Origin: Chromatiaceae bacterium
Lineage (GTDB): Bacteria; Pseudomonadota; Gammaproteobacteria; Chromatiales; Chromatiaceae
Direction: 5' to 3'
Assembly (NCBI GenBank): GCA_007693535.1
Contig: REDK01000123.1
Coordinates: 1-58,687 of the forward strand
DNA: 58,687 nucleotides
A program made the translations under genes and the position numbers. Below the pieces are notes generated by a model. It made no database searches and was not told where the DNA came from. It saw only the letters and a list, made by a program, of their open reading frames with translations. Of this stretch, positions 1 to 8,843 are shown piece by piece. How positions within the stretch are numbered: position 1 is the first letter of the stretch; every line of letters begins with the position of its first letter.

Positions 1-485
1 AAGCCCAGGGTCAGATAGAAGAAGATCGCCGCGGCAAAGGCCCAGGCCAGATGGGTGCTCATCCCCAGTTCGATCGCCCGTCGGTAGGTCCGCACCCACC
101 ACAGCAGGATCGATGTGGTGAGGAAGAAGCCGGCGATCAGCCACCAGCCACCATCACCCAGGGGTGGGATGCTGAGGCCATAGGCTGGGGGTGGCGGCTC
201 CAGCGCCAGCCAGAAGAAATCCTGCAGGAACAACCGCGGACTCCAGCCCACCGAGGCGGCCATGTTGAAGCCGATGATCGCGATGGCGGTGAAGCCGAAG
301 ATGATCGATACCACCCCCAGGAAGCCGAGGTAGATCGGGCCGATCTGCGCATCGCCGATCTTGCCCAGCCAGTAGTTGAAGGCCGGCGTGCCGAGGCGCG
401 GCAGGCTACCGGGCGGCAGGTCGACGCCGGGATAGGCCGGCTCGCGGACCTGGACCCGCGTAAAGATGTTTTGGTATGCAGCCAT
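1..485 (-). CDS. pufM: Photosynthetic reaction centre M subunit PufM (3' end beyond window)
   Basis: This gene encodes the M subunit of the type II photosynthetic reaction centre, a five-helix inner-membrane protein that with PufL binds the special pair, bacteriopheophytins and quinones. The visible N-terminal 161 residues start [14 protein letters not shown] and contain the typical [20 protein letters not shown] region and the first membrane helices; the reading frame runs off the left edge. The ATG at 485 lies 15 bases after the pufL stop and is preceded by an AGAGGG ribosome binding site. It is the last visible gene of the puf operon. pufC, which often follows pufM in this group, would be outside the window. 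Confidence 0.96.
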   Translation of the reverse strand, partial: MAAYQNIFTRVQVREPAYPGVDLPPGSLPRLGTPAFNYWLGKIGDAQIGPIYLGFLGVVSIIFGFTAIAIIGFNMAASVGWSPRLFLQDFFWLALEPPPPAYGLSIPPLGDGGWWLIAGFFLTTSILLWWVRTYRRAIELGMSTHLAWAFAAAIFFYLTLG

Positions 486-500
486 GATGGTGCCCTCTGG

Positions 501-1322
501 TTACCAAAGCGGAAGCTCGCGCCACCAGTTCCACCATTCCGGCCAGCCCTTGGTCCAGAACGGACCGCTCAGCACGATGCAGACGGCACTCCAGAAGGCG
601 GCGTTGATGGCCAGGAACAGGCCGAGCCGATGGATACCGAGGGCACCGATGGAGTAGCCAATGATGTCGCGGAAGATGGTGTTCTCGTGCTCACCGGTCT
701 TGACCGTCTCACCCTTGCGCGGGTTCGTGACCGAGAGGATCAGCGAGCCATGCATGGACAGGGCCAGGGCATTGGTGAAGAAGAACGTGATCGCCAGCAT
801 GTGGGCCGGGTTGTAATGGAAGTGGAGGTACTGGTAACCCACATTGGACACCCAGTCCAGATGACTGAAGATGCCGTACGGGAAGCCATGACCCCAAGCG
901 CCCATCAGGACCGGTCGAATCACCACCAGGGTGACGTAGGCGAGGATCGCGAAGGAGAAGGCGAAGGGGACATGCAGCCCGATGCCTAGCTTGCGCGAGA
1001 TCTCCACCTGCCGGAGTGCCCAGGAGACGAAGGCACCGATGGCACAGAACGAGATGATCTGCCAGAGGCCGCCCTCCGTCAGCGGCGCCATGTTCAGCCC
1101 GTATTTCAGATCGGGCGGTGCGATACTGATCTGCCAGAGATTCCAGGTCGGGCCGATGGCCGCGCCCCAGATGATGAGCAGCGTGCCCAAGGTCGCGAAG
1201 AAGACTGTGGTGACTCCGAAGAAGCCGACATAGAACGGCCCCACCCAAAAGTCGAACAGGTCCCCCCCGACCAAGGTACCGCCGCGAACGCGGTATTTTT
1301 TCTCGAAACTCAGCATGGCCAT
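501..1322 (-). CDS. pufL: Photosynthetic reaction centre L subunit PufL
   Basis: This 273-residue protein is the L subunit of the photosynthetic reaction centre, integral to the inner or intracytoplasmic membrane. The N-terminus [17 protein letters not shown] followed by [18 protein letters not shown] is diagnostic for PufL, and five hydrophobic helices are visible. The conserved histidines that ligate bacteriochlorophyll and the non-haem iron lie in the central and later helices (for example NPAHM and MHGSLI). Length matches the family. The ATG at 1322 has AGAGGA about seven bases upstream. It is separated from pufA by 115 bases holding two stem-loops and from pufM by only 15 bases, so it is co-transcribed with both. 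Confidence 0.98.
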   Translation of the reverse strand: MAMLSFEKKYRVRGGTLVGGDLFDFWVGPFYVGFFGVTTVFFATLGTLLIIWGAAIGPTWNLWQISIAPPDLKYGLNMAPLTEGGLWQIISFCAIGAFVSWALRQVEISRKLGIGLHVPFAFSFAILAYVTLVVIRPVLMGAWGHGFPYGIFSHLDWVSNVGYQYLHFHYNPAHMLAITFFFTNALALSMHGSLILSVTNPRKGETVKTGEHENTIFRDIIGYSIGALGIHRLGLFLAINAAFWSAVCIVLSGPFWTKGWPEWWNWWRELPLW

Positions 1323-1340
1323 TGTTGATTCCTCTGCTGG

Positions 1341-1412
1341 GGAGGCACGCTGACCAGCTGCCTCCTCGTAGCAAGCTCGGCGGCGGGCAGCGGCGCCGGG
1401 GGTCGGCGCCGC
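1341..1412 (-). promoter_or_regulatory. Two intercistronic stem-loops between pufA and pufL
   Basis: Two strong inverted repeats fill the pufA-pufL spacer. The stem nearer pufA has perfect 8-base GC-only arms (1390-1397 and 1405-1412) around a 7-base loop. The second has 7-base arms (1341-1347 and 1359-1365) extended inward by a GCTG/CAGC pairing. In Rhodobacter such hairpins protect the pufBA mRNA segment from 3' exonuclease decay, which raises antenna polypeptides over reaction-centre subunits. The position is equivalent here. No U-run follows, so a full terminator is unlikely. Confidence 0.75.
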
Positions 1413-1437
1413 GCGGCCGTCATTCTGAATGGCACAC

Positions 1438-1635
1438 TCAGCGTTGCGGGACCACCTGCACCGCCGCGGCCGGCCGGTCGACCGCTGGGATGCCGTCTTC
1501 CAGCCAGTTGAAGTCGGTGGTGCCGAGCAGGACCAAGTGGATCAGCAGACCGAGGACGATCAGAAAGGCCATCAGCGCGGTCAGGGCCTTGGCGGGGTCG
1601 ATCAGCAGCCAGATCTTATACAGTTTCTCGTTCAT
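1438..1635 (-). CDS. pufA: LH1 antenna alpha polypeptide PufA
   Basis: This 65-residue protein is the alpha polypeptide of the core light-harvesting complex LH1, a single-span membrane protein that binds bacteriochlorophyll a and carotenoid around the reaction centre. It starts [18 protein letters not shown], has one transmembrane helix and the ligand His33 in GLLIHLVLL, and then [12 protein letters not shown] after the helix. The ATG at 1635 is preceded by GGAG. The spacing from His33 to Trp44 is 11 residues, one more than in the calcium-binding LH1 alpha of Thermochromatium tepidum as I remember it. The gene lies 94 bases after pufB. Confidence 0.97.
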   Translation of the reverse strand: MNEKLYKIWLLIDPAKALTALMAFLIVLGLLIHLVLLGTTDFNWLEDGIPAVDRPAAAVQVVPQR

Positions 1636-1729
1636 GCTTGAGGCTCCAATAGTTCGGTCAGGGGATCGGTATCAGCCGCGGCGGGGCCGCTGGCCATGCC
1701 GGAAGCGAGTCGGTGACAGTGGTCAGGGC

Positions 1730-1873
1730 TTACAGCCAGGGACGCCAGACCCAGGCCAGCACATGGGCCAGGACGACGATGCCGAAGAAGCCGGTCATGC
1801 TCGACATGAAGATGCCGTGGAATTCCTGCGCCTCTTCTTCGGTCAGTCCGGTCAAGCTCTTGTTGTCTGCCAT
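1730..1873 (-). CDS. pufB: LH1 antenna beta polypeptide PufB
   Basis: This short gene encodes a 47-residue beta polypeptide of the LH1 core antenna. The protein starts [20 protein letters not shown], which is the typical LH1 beta polar N-terminus with a conserved His19. One hydrophobic helix carries His37, the bacteriochlorophyll ligand, and the C-terminus reads AWVWRPWL, the classic aromatic end of LH1 beta. The ATG at 1873 has a strong GGAGGG ribosome binding site. It is the first puf gene and lies 255 bases downstream of bchZ, leaving room for a puf promoter inside the larger bch-puf superoperon. Only one pufBA pair is visible. Confidence 0.97.
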   Translation of the reverse strand: MADNKSLTGLTEEEAQEFHGIFMSSMTGFFGIVVLAHVLAWVWRPWL

Positions 1874-1917
1874 GGGGTTACCCTCCGGTTGAGTGACATG
1901 GCCCGAAGGCCGTCAGC

Positions 1918-1930
1918 GCGTCTGAGACGC
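1918..1930. promoter_or_regulatory. Candidate RegA/PrrA-type site upstream of pufB
   Basis: The 13-base perfect inverted repeat GCGTC-TGA-GACGC lies 45 bases before the pufB ATG. It fits the GCGNC-Nx-GNCGC half-site pattern reported for the redox regulator RegA/PrrA, which activates puf transcription in Rhodobacter. It could instead be a small hairpin in the puf leader. No convincing sigma-70 hexamers were found here, so the call is tentative. Confidence 0.35.
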
Positions 1931-2052
1931 ACCACCAATTAGCGTCAGGGCGCAACACACCCGGACACCGCATGCGACCGGTCGTACCGGACGCGCTCTT
2001 GGCTTCGGCGGTGCTCGCATGAAACTCGTACACCGTTGAAGCCTGAAATCGG

Positions 2053-2072
2053 CAGGGTCAATTTGGACCCTG
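2053..2072. other. Inverted repeat in bchZ-pufB spacer
   Basis: A perfect 7-base inverted repeat (CAGGGTC / GACCCTG) with a 6-base loop lies 57 bases past the bchZ stop. It has no U-run on the minus strand, so it is more likely an mRNA processing or stabilising hairpin than a terminator. The minus-strand sequence contains TTGACC inside the hairpin, which could also be a weak -35 element for puf. Confidence 0.4.
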
Positions 2073-2128
2073 ATTGCATTTGCTCTTCGATCTGCGCCGC
2101 ATGGTCGATCATCGTCGGACGGCCTGCG

Positions 2129-3619
2129 TCAGGCGGCCTGGCCACGATTGAATTCGGCCTGGGTCTGCTCGATACGCGCGAGCGTGACCCGTTCCTCGCC
2201 GGCGGCGCGCGCCGCGCGCTCGGCCGCATCGCGCAGGCGCTTGGCCATGGAGATGCGCACCAGCACCGGGGCCGCCTCGACCATCTGTTCCAGGGCCTGT
2301 TGCGCGGCATCGTCCCAGGGCAATTCCCGATGCAACCGCGCCGGCGTCGCCTCGACCTGATCAAGATCCTTGCCCAGGGGCAAGATGTTGAACAGGACAT
2401 CGAACAGGGCGTTGCAGACCTCTTGGATCAGATAGGTGGCCCCGGCATAGCCCATGAACGGGGTACCGGTATGCCGCCGGATCAGGGTCCCGGGCAACGA
2501 GGCCGGGATATAGGCCGCGCGCCCGCCAATCTCGGCCAGATACATCCGCTCGTTATAGCCACCGAACAGCACCAACGGGGTCTGCTCATGCACTGCCTTG
2601 CGCACCGCGTCGTTGTCGGTCTTGTTGCCGGGACGGCGGGCGAAGGCGAAATTGCAGGGCATGCCCAGTTCGTCTTCAAGGAAATGCCGCACCCCCCGCG
2701 CATAGGTCTCGGTGGCAGCGATGCCGAAGCTGGCGGTGCCGAAGAAGTCTTGGGTCACCGAGCGCCAGAGGTCCCAGATCGGCTTGATGGTCGTGTGCTT
2801 CTCGCGGGCAATGAAAGGTTCCGGATCGAGCCCGAGCAGTTCGCCCAGTGCCCGCAGGAAACTGGTGGTGCTGTGCAGGCCGATGGGCGCCTGCAGATAG
2901 GGCCGTTCCAGGACCTCGCATAGCTTGCGGCCATATTCGCGATACATGCAGACATTGACCTGGGCCGCGGCCAGTTGCGGGATCTCGTTCAGGTGCGCCC
3001 CGAGCGGGAAGGTCAGATTGACCTCGGCGCCGATGCCTTCGATCAGTCGACGCACCTCGGCGAGATCCGACCAGGTATTGAAGGTGCCGTAGATCGGGCC
3101 GATGATGTTGACCAACGGCCGCGACGTTGCCGCCGGCTGCTGTCTGCCAGTCGGGTTCGACCTGGCCTCGTTCGTCTTGCTCTTGGCCGCCTGCTTGCCG
3201 GGCCCGTACTGGTTCCACAGCCAGACCATGGCGCGGTCCGCACTCTGCCATTGGTCCTCGTCGATGGTGCGCGGCAGGAAGCGCTGGATGTTGGTGCCAG
3301 CCGGGGTCACGCCGCCGCCGATCATCTCGGCAATGGAGCCGGTGACCACCACGGCCGGGCGCTTCGGGTCGAGCGTCGCGAAGGCGCGGCGCATCGCCTG
3401 CTCGGTCCCGTCCTGTCCCAGCTCCTGCTCGCCAAGCCCAGTCACCACCACCGGCAATTCATGTGGCGGCAGGGCATCGGTGTAATGCAGCACCGCGGTC
3501 ACCGGCAGGTTCTCACAGCCCACTGGTCCATCGATGATGACCTGCATGCCCTTGACCGCCGTGAAGACATACACGGAGCCCCAATAGCCGCCGGCGCGAT
3601 CAAGGTCTTTGACCAGCAT
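2129..3619 (-). CDS. bchZ: Chlorophyllide a reductase subunit Z (BchZ)
   Basis: This 496-residue protein is the Z subunit of chlorophyllide a oxidoreductase (COR), the nitrogenase-like enzyme that reduces ring B of chlorophyllide a on the way to bacteriochlorophyll a. It starts [19 protein letters not shown] and has [18 protein letters not shown] near residues 32-48, whose Cys35 is a cluster ligand. Length and N-terminus fit the family. The ATG overlaps the bchY stop as ATGA, which points to translational coupling and equal synthesis of the Y and Z subunits. The C-terminal third keeps the family helices and ends FNRGQAA. Confidence 0.97.
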   Translation of the reverse strand: MLVKDLDRAGGYWGSVYVFTAVKGMQVIIDGPVGCENLPVTAVLHYTDALPPHELPVVVTGLGEQELGQDGTEQAMRRAFATLDPKRPAVVVTGSIAEMIGGGVTPAGTNIQRFLPRTIDEDQWQSADRAMVWLWNQYGPGKQAAKSKTNEARSNPTGRQQPAATSRPLVNIIGPIYGTFNTWSDLAEVRRLIEGIGAEVNLTFPLGAHLNEIPQLAAAQVNVCMYREYGRKLCEVLERPYLQAPIGLHSTTSFLRALGELLGLDPEPFIAREKHTTIKPIWDLWRSVTQDFFGTASFGIAATETYARGVRHFLEDELGMPCNFAFARRPGNKTDNDAVRKAVHEQTPLVLFGGYNERMYLAEIGGRAAYIPASLPGTLIRRHTGTPFMGYAGATYLIQEVCNALFDVLFNILPLGKDLDQVEATPARLHRELPWDDAAQQALEQMVEAAPVLVRISMAKRLRDAAERAARAAGEERVTLARIEQTQAEFNRGQAA

Positions 3620-5379
3620 CAGCCCTGCCCTCCCGAGCCCTCACGACCGGCACTGCCGTCGCGATCACCGGCGCTGTCATGGTCAGGCGTGCGGGCGGCC
3701 GGCGGCGGGCGGTCCCAGATGCCAGCACTGTCGCCGGTGCCGACCTCGGCGAAGAACGCCGTCATCCGGTCGAAACGGGCCTTGTTGGCCAGCGCGGCAT
3801 TGATGACCTGGGCCAGTGAACCGGCACCGGCCGCACCCATCAGCGGGCGAGCCGAGATCAGATTGGTGAAGTAGAGCGCCGGAATGGATTGCTCCTTGGC
3901 ATGCTGTACCACCGGCGTGGTCCCGATGGCGAGATCTGGCTTGACCGCATCCACCGCCGCCTTGTCCTGTTCCAGCGCGGCACGGAACTGTACGTGCACA
4001 CCGCGCGCCTCGAGCCATTCACGATCCGGGTCGGACCAGCGTGTGCGCGGGGCGGCGGTCCCGACGTAAGGGACCTCGGCACCGCTCTCGATCAGCACCC
4101 GCGCCACCAGCAGCTCGGAGCCTTCGTAGCCGGACAGCGTGATGGTGCCGCGAATGGGCTGAGCCGCTAGGGCCTTGGCAATCGCCGGCAGGAAGGCCTG
4201 CTTGGCGGCCGCAATGCGGTCCGCCGCGACATTGCAGGCCTGACCGATGGCCTCCAGCCAGGCCGCAGTGCCGTCATGCCCGACGGGCGCGGAGCCGACC
4301 ACTGGCCGTCCGGCCTGAGCGAATTCGCGGATGGAAGCGGTGTAATAGGGATGAATAGCGGCCACCGCGGCGCAATCGAGCGCGGCATAGAGTTCGCGCC
4401 ATTCACGGGTCGGCACCACCGGGCCAGCGGCAAGACCGAGGGGTTCGAGCAGCCGGGCGATACCGACCGGGTCAGCCGGGAACATCTCGCCGAGCAGGGT
4501 GACCGTGGGCAGTTCGCTGCGACCGCCGCGGGGTGCCTGCACCGGACCGCGCTCGGCCTCGTTGCGGGCATAGTTGAGCATGGCGCCGGCGAGCACGTCC
4601 TTGGCCTCGGCATGGGTCGGCACACCGAACCCGGGCACATCGATACCGATGATGCGCACGCCGTTGATTTGCTTCGGCAGCAGCCGCAGCGGGACGCCGG
4701 AGGCGGTGGGCACGCAGAGATTGATCACCACGATGGCATCGGACTGTTCTGGATCGGCCAGACCGCTGACGGCCTCGCGCACATCCTCGAACACCTTGCC
4801 GGTGACCAGGGTCTCGGAATCGAAGGGCACATAGCCGACCGTGCGCCGGGCACCATAGAAGTGCGAGGTGAAGGTCAGACCATAGACACAGCAGGCCGAG
4901 CCGCAGAGGACAGTGGCGGTGCGTCGCATGCGCAACCCCACCCGCAGTGAACCGAAGGCCGGACACATGGTTTGGGGCTGATCATGGGGACCGGCGGGAT
5001 AGTCGGTCGCCAGGCGTGCAAGCAACTCGCTCTTACCCGCTGACTCTGCGGCTCGGCGCAATTCATCGGCGCCGGCGTGACAACCGTCATGCGCTTGAGA
5101 AGCCAGGGCGCTGGGTTGGGTCTCGGAGATGGTCTGCTGGTCGGCCTGCCCGGCAACCGGGGACCGCGACAGGGCGCGCTCTCCAGCATCCTCACCCGAC
5201 CCCTGACCGGCTGCCGCCATCGCATGCATCGGCAACACGTTGCTGCGCGCAGCCCCGACAGCCCCTAGGGGCGCGCGCCCGGTGGCGTCGTACACCACTT
5301 CGCGTGCGGCCCGGCGGGCAGTATTGTCGAATGGCCTGGTCATATCGATGGGGATGATGTCGATCCGGTCGCCGTGCAT
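3619..5379 (-). CDS. bchY: Chlorophyllide a reductase subunit Y (BchY)
   Basis: This is the Y subunit of chlorophyllide a oxidoreductase. The family core starts at [17 protein letters not shown] and continues with [20 protein letters not shown]; the cysteines in these blocks ligand the [4Fe-4S] cluster shared with BchZ. I chose the ATG at 5379 because it overlaps the bchX stop as ATGA, the same arrangement as bchY/bchZ; this gives 586 residues. An in-frame ATG at 5343 is an alternative. A stretch of about 60 residues before the first cysteine block is Ala/Gln/Ser-rich and looks like an insertion compared with the roughly 500-residue family norm. Confidence 0.95.
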   Translation of the reverse strand: MHGDRIDIIPIDMTRPFDNTARRAAREVVYDATGRAPLGAVGAARSNVLPMHAMAAAGQGSGEDAGERALSRSPVAGQADQQTISETQPSALASQAHDGCHAGADELRRAAESAGKSELLARLATDYPAGPHDQPQTMCPAFGSLRVGLRMRRTATVLCGSACCVYGLTFTSHFYGARRTVGYVPFDSETLVTGKVFEDVREAVSGLADPEQSDAIVVINLCVPTASGVPLRLLPKQINGVRIIGIDVPGFGVPTHAEAKDVLAGAMLNYARNEAERGPVQAPRGGRSELPTVTLLGEMFPADPVGIARLLEPLGLAAGPVVPTREWRELYAALDCAAVAAIHPYYTASIREFAQAGRPVVGSAPVGHDGTAAWLEAIGQACNVAADRIAAAKQAFLPAIAKALAAQPIRGTITLSGYEGSELLVARVLIESGAEVPYVGTAAPRTRWSDPDREWLEARGVHVQFRAALEQDKAAVDAVKPDLAIGTTPVVQHAKEQSIPALYFTNLISARPLMGAAGAGSLAQVINAALANKARFDRMTAFFAEVGTGDSAGIWDRPPPAARTPDHDSAGDRDGSAGREGSGGQG

Positions 5380-6392
5380 CAGGCGTCGTCGTAGATGACT
5401 TCGAGGGAGGGCCGGGCCTGGCCGGCCGTGGCGCACATATCCTCCGGGGTAGCCGGCTCCAGGACCACGTTGCGCCCGACGGCGTCACTCGCGAACAGCC
5501 CGAGCAGTTCATCGGCCGACAGCGGGCGCGTGCGCAGCGGTGCGGCCGCAGCGGCATTGACGCCCAACTCCTCGAACAGCGGTGCCCATTGCCCACCTGG
5601 GCGTCCGACGATCTGATAGGCAGCGCTCTTGCGGCGGATGTCATCATCGGCCGGGATCGATGCCAGGACCGGAATGCCGGCCTGCGCGGCCCAGGCCTGG
5701 GCCTCGCCAGTGCCATCATCTTTATTGACGACAATGCCAGCCACGCCGACATTGCCACCGAGCCCGCGGAAGTATTCGACCGCGGCGCAGACGTTGTTGG
5801 CCACGTACAGGGACTGCAGGTCGTTGGAGCCGACCACGATCACCTTCTGACACATGTCGCGGGCAATGGGCAGGCCGAAACCGCCGCAGACCACGTCACC
5901 GAGGAAGTCGAGCAGGACGAAATCGAAATCCCATTCGTGAAAGCCCAGGCCTTCGAGCAATTCGAACCCATGAATGATGCCGCGCCCACCGCAGCCGCGC
6001 CCAACCTCTGGACCACCCAATTCCATTGCGAAGACGCCATCGCGCTTGAAACAGACGTCGCCGATCTGAACTGCCTCGCCGGACGCCTTCTTGCGCGCCG
6101 AGGTCTCGATGATGGTCGGGCAGGCCTTGCCGCCGAACAGCAGCGTCGTGGTGTCGCTTTTGGGATCACAGCCGATGAGCAGGACCTTTTTGCCCTGCTG
6201 GGCCATCATGTAAGAGAGGTTGGCGAGGGTGAAGCTCTTGCCGATGCCGCCCTTACCATAGATGGCGATGATCTGGGTCTTGCCGGCCGCAAGCGGCGGC
6301 GCCACTGGCTGTCCGACTGCCGGCTGCGTGCTCGCAGCCGCGGTCGGACTGACCGACAGATCGGTGGCGATCTTGGTGGCAGGATTAGGCAT
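5379..6392 (-). CDS. bchX: Chlorophyllide a reductase iron protein (BchX)
   Basis: This 337-residue protein is the ATP-dependent electron donor of chlorophyllide a oxidoreductase, a NifH/BchL-like homodimeric iron protein. A Pro/Ala-rich lead of about 38 residues precedes the P-loop IYGKGGIGKSFTLANL. Cysteines in GRGCGGRGI and DVVCGGFGLP are the two [4Fe-4S] ligands per monomer. The GCDPKSDTT switch is intact. The gene overlaps the end of bchC by 8 bases and shares an ATGA overlap with bchY, so bchC, X, Y and Z form one translationally coupled unit under the redox- and light-controlled bchC promoter. Confidence 0.98.
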   Translation of the reverse strand: MPNPATKIATDLSVSPTAAASTQPAVGQPVAPPLAAGKTQIIAIYGKGGIGKSFTLANLSYMMAQQGKKVLLIGCDPKSDTTTLLFGGKACPTIIETSARKKASGEAVQIGDVCFKRDGVFAMELGGPEVGRGCGGRGIIHGFELLEGLGFHEWDFDFVLLDFLGDVVCGGFGLPIARDMCQKVIVVGSNDLQSLYVANNVCAAVEYFRGLGGNVGVAGIVVNKDDGTGEAQAWAAQAGIPVLASIPADDDIRRKSAAYQIVGRPGGQWAPLFEELGVNAAAAAPLRTRPLSADELLGLFASDAVGRNVVLEPATPEDMCATAGQARPSLEVIYDDA

Positions 6393-7404
6393 GCGTGCCG
6401 CTCCAATCGAGAATCAGTTTCAGGCAGGTCGGATCACCGAAGGCGGTGCCATAGGCATCGGCAGCAGCGGCGGCCGGATAGCGATGGGTGATCAGACCGT
6501 CCAGGGACAATTGCCCGGCATCGATCAATGCCACCACCGCGGCCAGGTCCGACTCGCGAAATTCAGCGGCCACGCGCAGCCGTAGCTCGCGCATGAAGGC
6601 CGGTGGGAAGTTGAAGCTGAGCGGGGCCTCGTAAAAACCGGCCAGGCAGATCTCGCCGCCTGGGGCCAGATGCGCGATCAGCGTATCCAGCAGACCCGCA
6701 TCACCGCTCACGTCATAGATGGCACGGTAGTCGCGCCGTTGATCCTGGGCCGGATCGAGCACGTCGTAACCCAGCGCACCGGCCGCCCGCTGCGGATTGG
6801 TCTCCCAGACCACTGGCGGTTCAGCCTGAGAACCCTCCGGTGAACCGGCCGAGGTCGCGATGGCGACGCGGGCAAGCAGGCGCCCGAGCACGCCGTGACC
6901 GACGATCAGGTCCGGCGCGCGCTGATTGGCCAGGGCATGGTAGGCAGTCGCGGCGAGGGCCAGCAGGACGCCCTGGGCGCTGCCCGGCGCGGTGGTATCG
7001 GCATCCGTGGCCGCTGTCCGGGTCAGGTGTGCCGGCAGTGGTACCAGCCGCGCACCGGGGGCCACGACCCGCGCTGCGGCGCCGCCGAACAGACCCGCCA
7101 CCTCGCTGTAACAACGCGCGCCGGGCACGAAGACCAGCTCGCCGACCAGGCGACCACTCTCGGCACCGGCGCTGACAACCTCGCCGACCGACTCGTAGCC
7201 AGGCACCAGCGGATAACCCAGCCCGGGGAAGGGCGGCATGCGACCGGTCCAGAGCAGACGCTCGGTACCGGTGCTGATCCCACTGAAGGCGATGTCCACG
7301 ACGCAATCCGCCGGCCCAGCCGCCGACAGCGCCAGGCGCTTGAGGGCAAGCTGCTGCGGCTGCTCGAAAACAACCGCTAGCGTGGACAGTTCGGAGGAGG
7401 TCAT
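6385..7404 (-). CDS. bchC: 3-hydroxyethyl bacteriochlorophyllide a dehydrogenase (BchC)
   Basis: BchC oxidises the C3 hydroxyethyl group of bacteriochlorophyllide a to the acetyl group. This 339-residue protein is a medium-chain dehydrogenase with the diagnostic SGISTGTERLLWTGRMPPFPG segment split over residues 41-61 and GYESVGEVV in the catalytic half. The C-terminal half is the dinucleotide fold, and LAPGGEICLAGFYE near residue 245 is typical of BchC. It is the first gene of the bchCXYZ-puf unit. A clear sigma-70 promoter and PpsR/CrtJ palindromes lie in the 278-base leader. Its end overlaps the bchX start by 8 bases. Confidence 0.96.
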   Translation of the reverse strand: MTSSELSTLAVVFEQPQQLALKRLALSAAGPADCVVDIAFSGISTGTERLLWTGRMPPFPGLGYPLVPGYESVGEVVSAGAESGRLVGELVFVPGARCYSEVAGLFGGAAARVVAPGARLVPLPAHLTRTAATDADTTAPGSAQGVLLALAATAYHALANQRAPDLIVGHGVLGRLLARVAIATSAGSPEGSQAEPPVVWETNPQRAAGALGYDVLDPAQDQRRDYRAIYDVSGDAGLLDTLIAHLAPGGEICLAGFYEAPLSFNFPPAFMRELRLRVAAEFRESDLAAVVALIDAGQLSLDGLITHRYPAAAAADAYGTAFGDPTCLKLILDWSGTHA

Positions 7405-7445
7405 GGGGAATGCTCGCGGGGCTCGCTGGCGGTCTCTGAAGTTAG

Positions 7446-7489
7446 TGTCAGTCTAGCCTTACCGAACCGTATGTCAAGAAAAATTTACA
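7446..7489. promoter_or_regulatory. Paired PpsR/CrtJ palindromes at bchC promoter
   Basis: Two TGT-N12-ACA type palindromes lie in tandem: 7446-7463 (TGT-N12-ACC, one mismatch) and 7472-7489 (perfect TGT-N12-ACA). The gap is exactly 8 bases. In Rhodobacter capsulatus the bchC promoter also carries two CrtJ palindromes 8 bases apart, bound cooperatively to repress under oxygen. Here the perfect copy covers the -35 hexamer and the imperfect copy covers the -10, as expected for a repressor. Confidence 0.9.
7450..7477 (-). promoter_or_regulatory. Sigma-70 promoter of bchC
   Basis: On the minus strand a consensus TTGACA (7477-7472) is followed after 16 bases by TAGACT (7455-7450). The predicted start is near 7443, giving a leader of about 40 bases before the bchC ATG at 7404. 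Both hexamers lie within PpsR/CrtJ palindromes. Confidence 0.8.
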
Positions 7490-7528
7490 CCTCGACTGTC
7501 AATGCACGTTGGCACTTCCAGTTGCCGG

Positions 7529-7546
7529 TGTCAGGCGGACAAGACA
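7529..7546. promoter_or_regulatory. Third PpsR/CrtJ-type palindrome between crtF and bchC
   Basis: A further perfect TGT-N12-ACA motif lies 39 bases upstream of the promoter-proximal pair. A distal copy could extend cooperative PpsR/CrtJ binding or control read-through from crtF. The motif is short and could be chance, but three near-perfect copies within about 100 bases argue for function. Confidence 0.6.
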
Positions 7547-7682
7547 GTGTGTGAGAGGGGCTGGCTCGTGCGGCCGAGCCAATGCCGAGTGCAGGAACCC
7601 CGCGCCAGCGGTGGGACACCCGGCGCTCTTTTGAACCACGCAACCGGGGGGACCCGGCTTGGGCGCAGTGCGCCCGACGGCG

Positions 7683-8834
7683 TCAGGTCCCGGTGGCCCG
7701 TGCCACCAGCAGGCGGGTCTGCATGGGCCGGCGCGTGCGCACCAGGCGAATGCGCTCGAAACCGGCCTCGCGCAGCATCGCCTTCAATTCGCGCGGCGGG
7801 CGCGGGCGCCCACTGCCCATCGCCAGCAGATACATGCCGAAGTAGGCATCGCCGACCGGCTCGGCGCCCGGGGTCTCCGCCATGGGTTCGGCCAGCAGCA
7901 GGGTGCCACCGGCCGGCAGGGCGGCATGCACCGCGCGCAGGATGGTGCGCGCGTCGGCGTCGTCGTGGTCGTGGATCACTCGCACCAGGGAAATCAGGTC
8001 GGCGCCGGTGGGCAAGATGGTCTCGTGCAGGTCGCCGCCGAAGGTCTCGGCCCGCTCCGCCAGCCCGAGCTTGCGAAAACGCAGATTGGCCCGCGCCGCC
8101 ACCGCCGGCAGATCGAACAGGCGCAGGCGCAGGTGCGGCCAGCGGTCGGCAGCAGCGATGAGGAAGTTGCCCTCACCGCCGCCGACATCCATCAGGCAGC
8201 GGTAGCGGCGCAGCGACCAGGCATCGAGCACATCGCCGGCGACGAAGGCATTGGAGACCGACATCAGCGCGCTGTATTCGGACACCGCGGCATCCTGCGA
8301 GCGCGCTGGCTGCGCGTTGCCAGCATAGGCCCAGTAGCGGCCCAGTTCGGTCTGCGCGAGTTCGCCGCGCAGCAGGGCGAGCGGATCGGTTAGGTCCTGA
8401 TACAGCATGCGATGATGGCGGACCATGGCCGCGATGCCGGGATTGCCCAACAGGGCCGCGCCATGGCGACCGAGCCCGAAGCGCGGCACCCCAGAGCGTT
8501 CCAGGCCACGCCGCTGCAGCAGGTGCAGCGCCACGGCCGCACGCAACAGGCGGTCGGCAGCGGCGCGCGGCATCTGCATGCGGGCGGCGAGGTCGTCCAG
8601 GTTCAGCGGCCCGGCGGCCAGGGTCTGGAACAGGTCTAGTTCCACGCAGGCATAGAGCACCTGCGAATAGACGAAGCCAGCGGTGATATCGAACAGCGCG
8701 CGGGCGCGCTGCTGCGCCACCGCGCGGGTGAACGGGAAGTCGGCGGCGAAGCGCTGGAACCCGGGGCTGGCGAGGATACGATCGCGCAGCCCGAGCAGCG
8801 CGTCCGACAGGGCAGCAGAGAATGGCACCGCCAT
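7683..8834 (-). CDS. crtF: Hydroxycarotenoid O-methyltransferase (CrtF)
   Basis: CrtF transfers a methyl group from S-adenosylmethionine to the C1 hydroxyl of acyclic carotenoids, as in the spirilloxanthin and spheroidene routes. The 383-residue protein has an N-terminal helical dimerisation domain (about 30-180) and a Rossmann methyltransferase domain with LMDVGGGEGNFLIAAADRWP near residue 215, an acidic LRLFDLPAV and VRVIHDHDD motifs. Length and layout fit the family. It starts 9 bases after the crtE stop and is probably co-transcribed with it. The following 278-base gap holds the bchC promoter. Confidence 0.93.
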   Translation of the reverse strand: MAVPFSAALSDALLGLRDRILASPGFQRFAADFPFTRAVAQQRARALFDITAGFVYSQVLYACVELDLFQTLAAGPLNLDDLAARMQMPRAAADRLLRAAVALHLLQRRGLERSGVPRFGLGRHGAALLGNPGIAAMVRHHRMLYQDLTDPLALLRGELAQTELGRYWAYAGNAQPARSQDAAVSEYSALMSVSNAFVAGDVLDAWSLRRYRCLMDVGGGEGNFLIAAADRWPHLRLRLFDLPAVAARANLRFRKLGLAERAETFGGDLHETILPTGADLISLVRVIHDHDDADARTILRAVHAALPAGGTLLLAEPMAETPGAEPVGDAYFGMYLLAMGSGRPRPPRELKAMLREAGFERIRLVRTRRPMQTRLLVARATGT

Positions 8835-8843
8835 GCTGGCGAC

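Noticed and set aside
51-989. Long plus-strand open frame opposite pufM and pufL
   Set aside because: It is a shadow of high-GC coding DNA; the minus strand encodes clear PufM and PufL.
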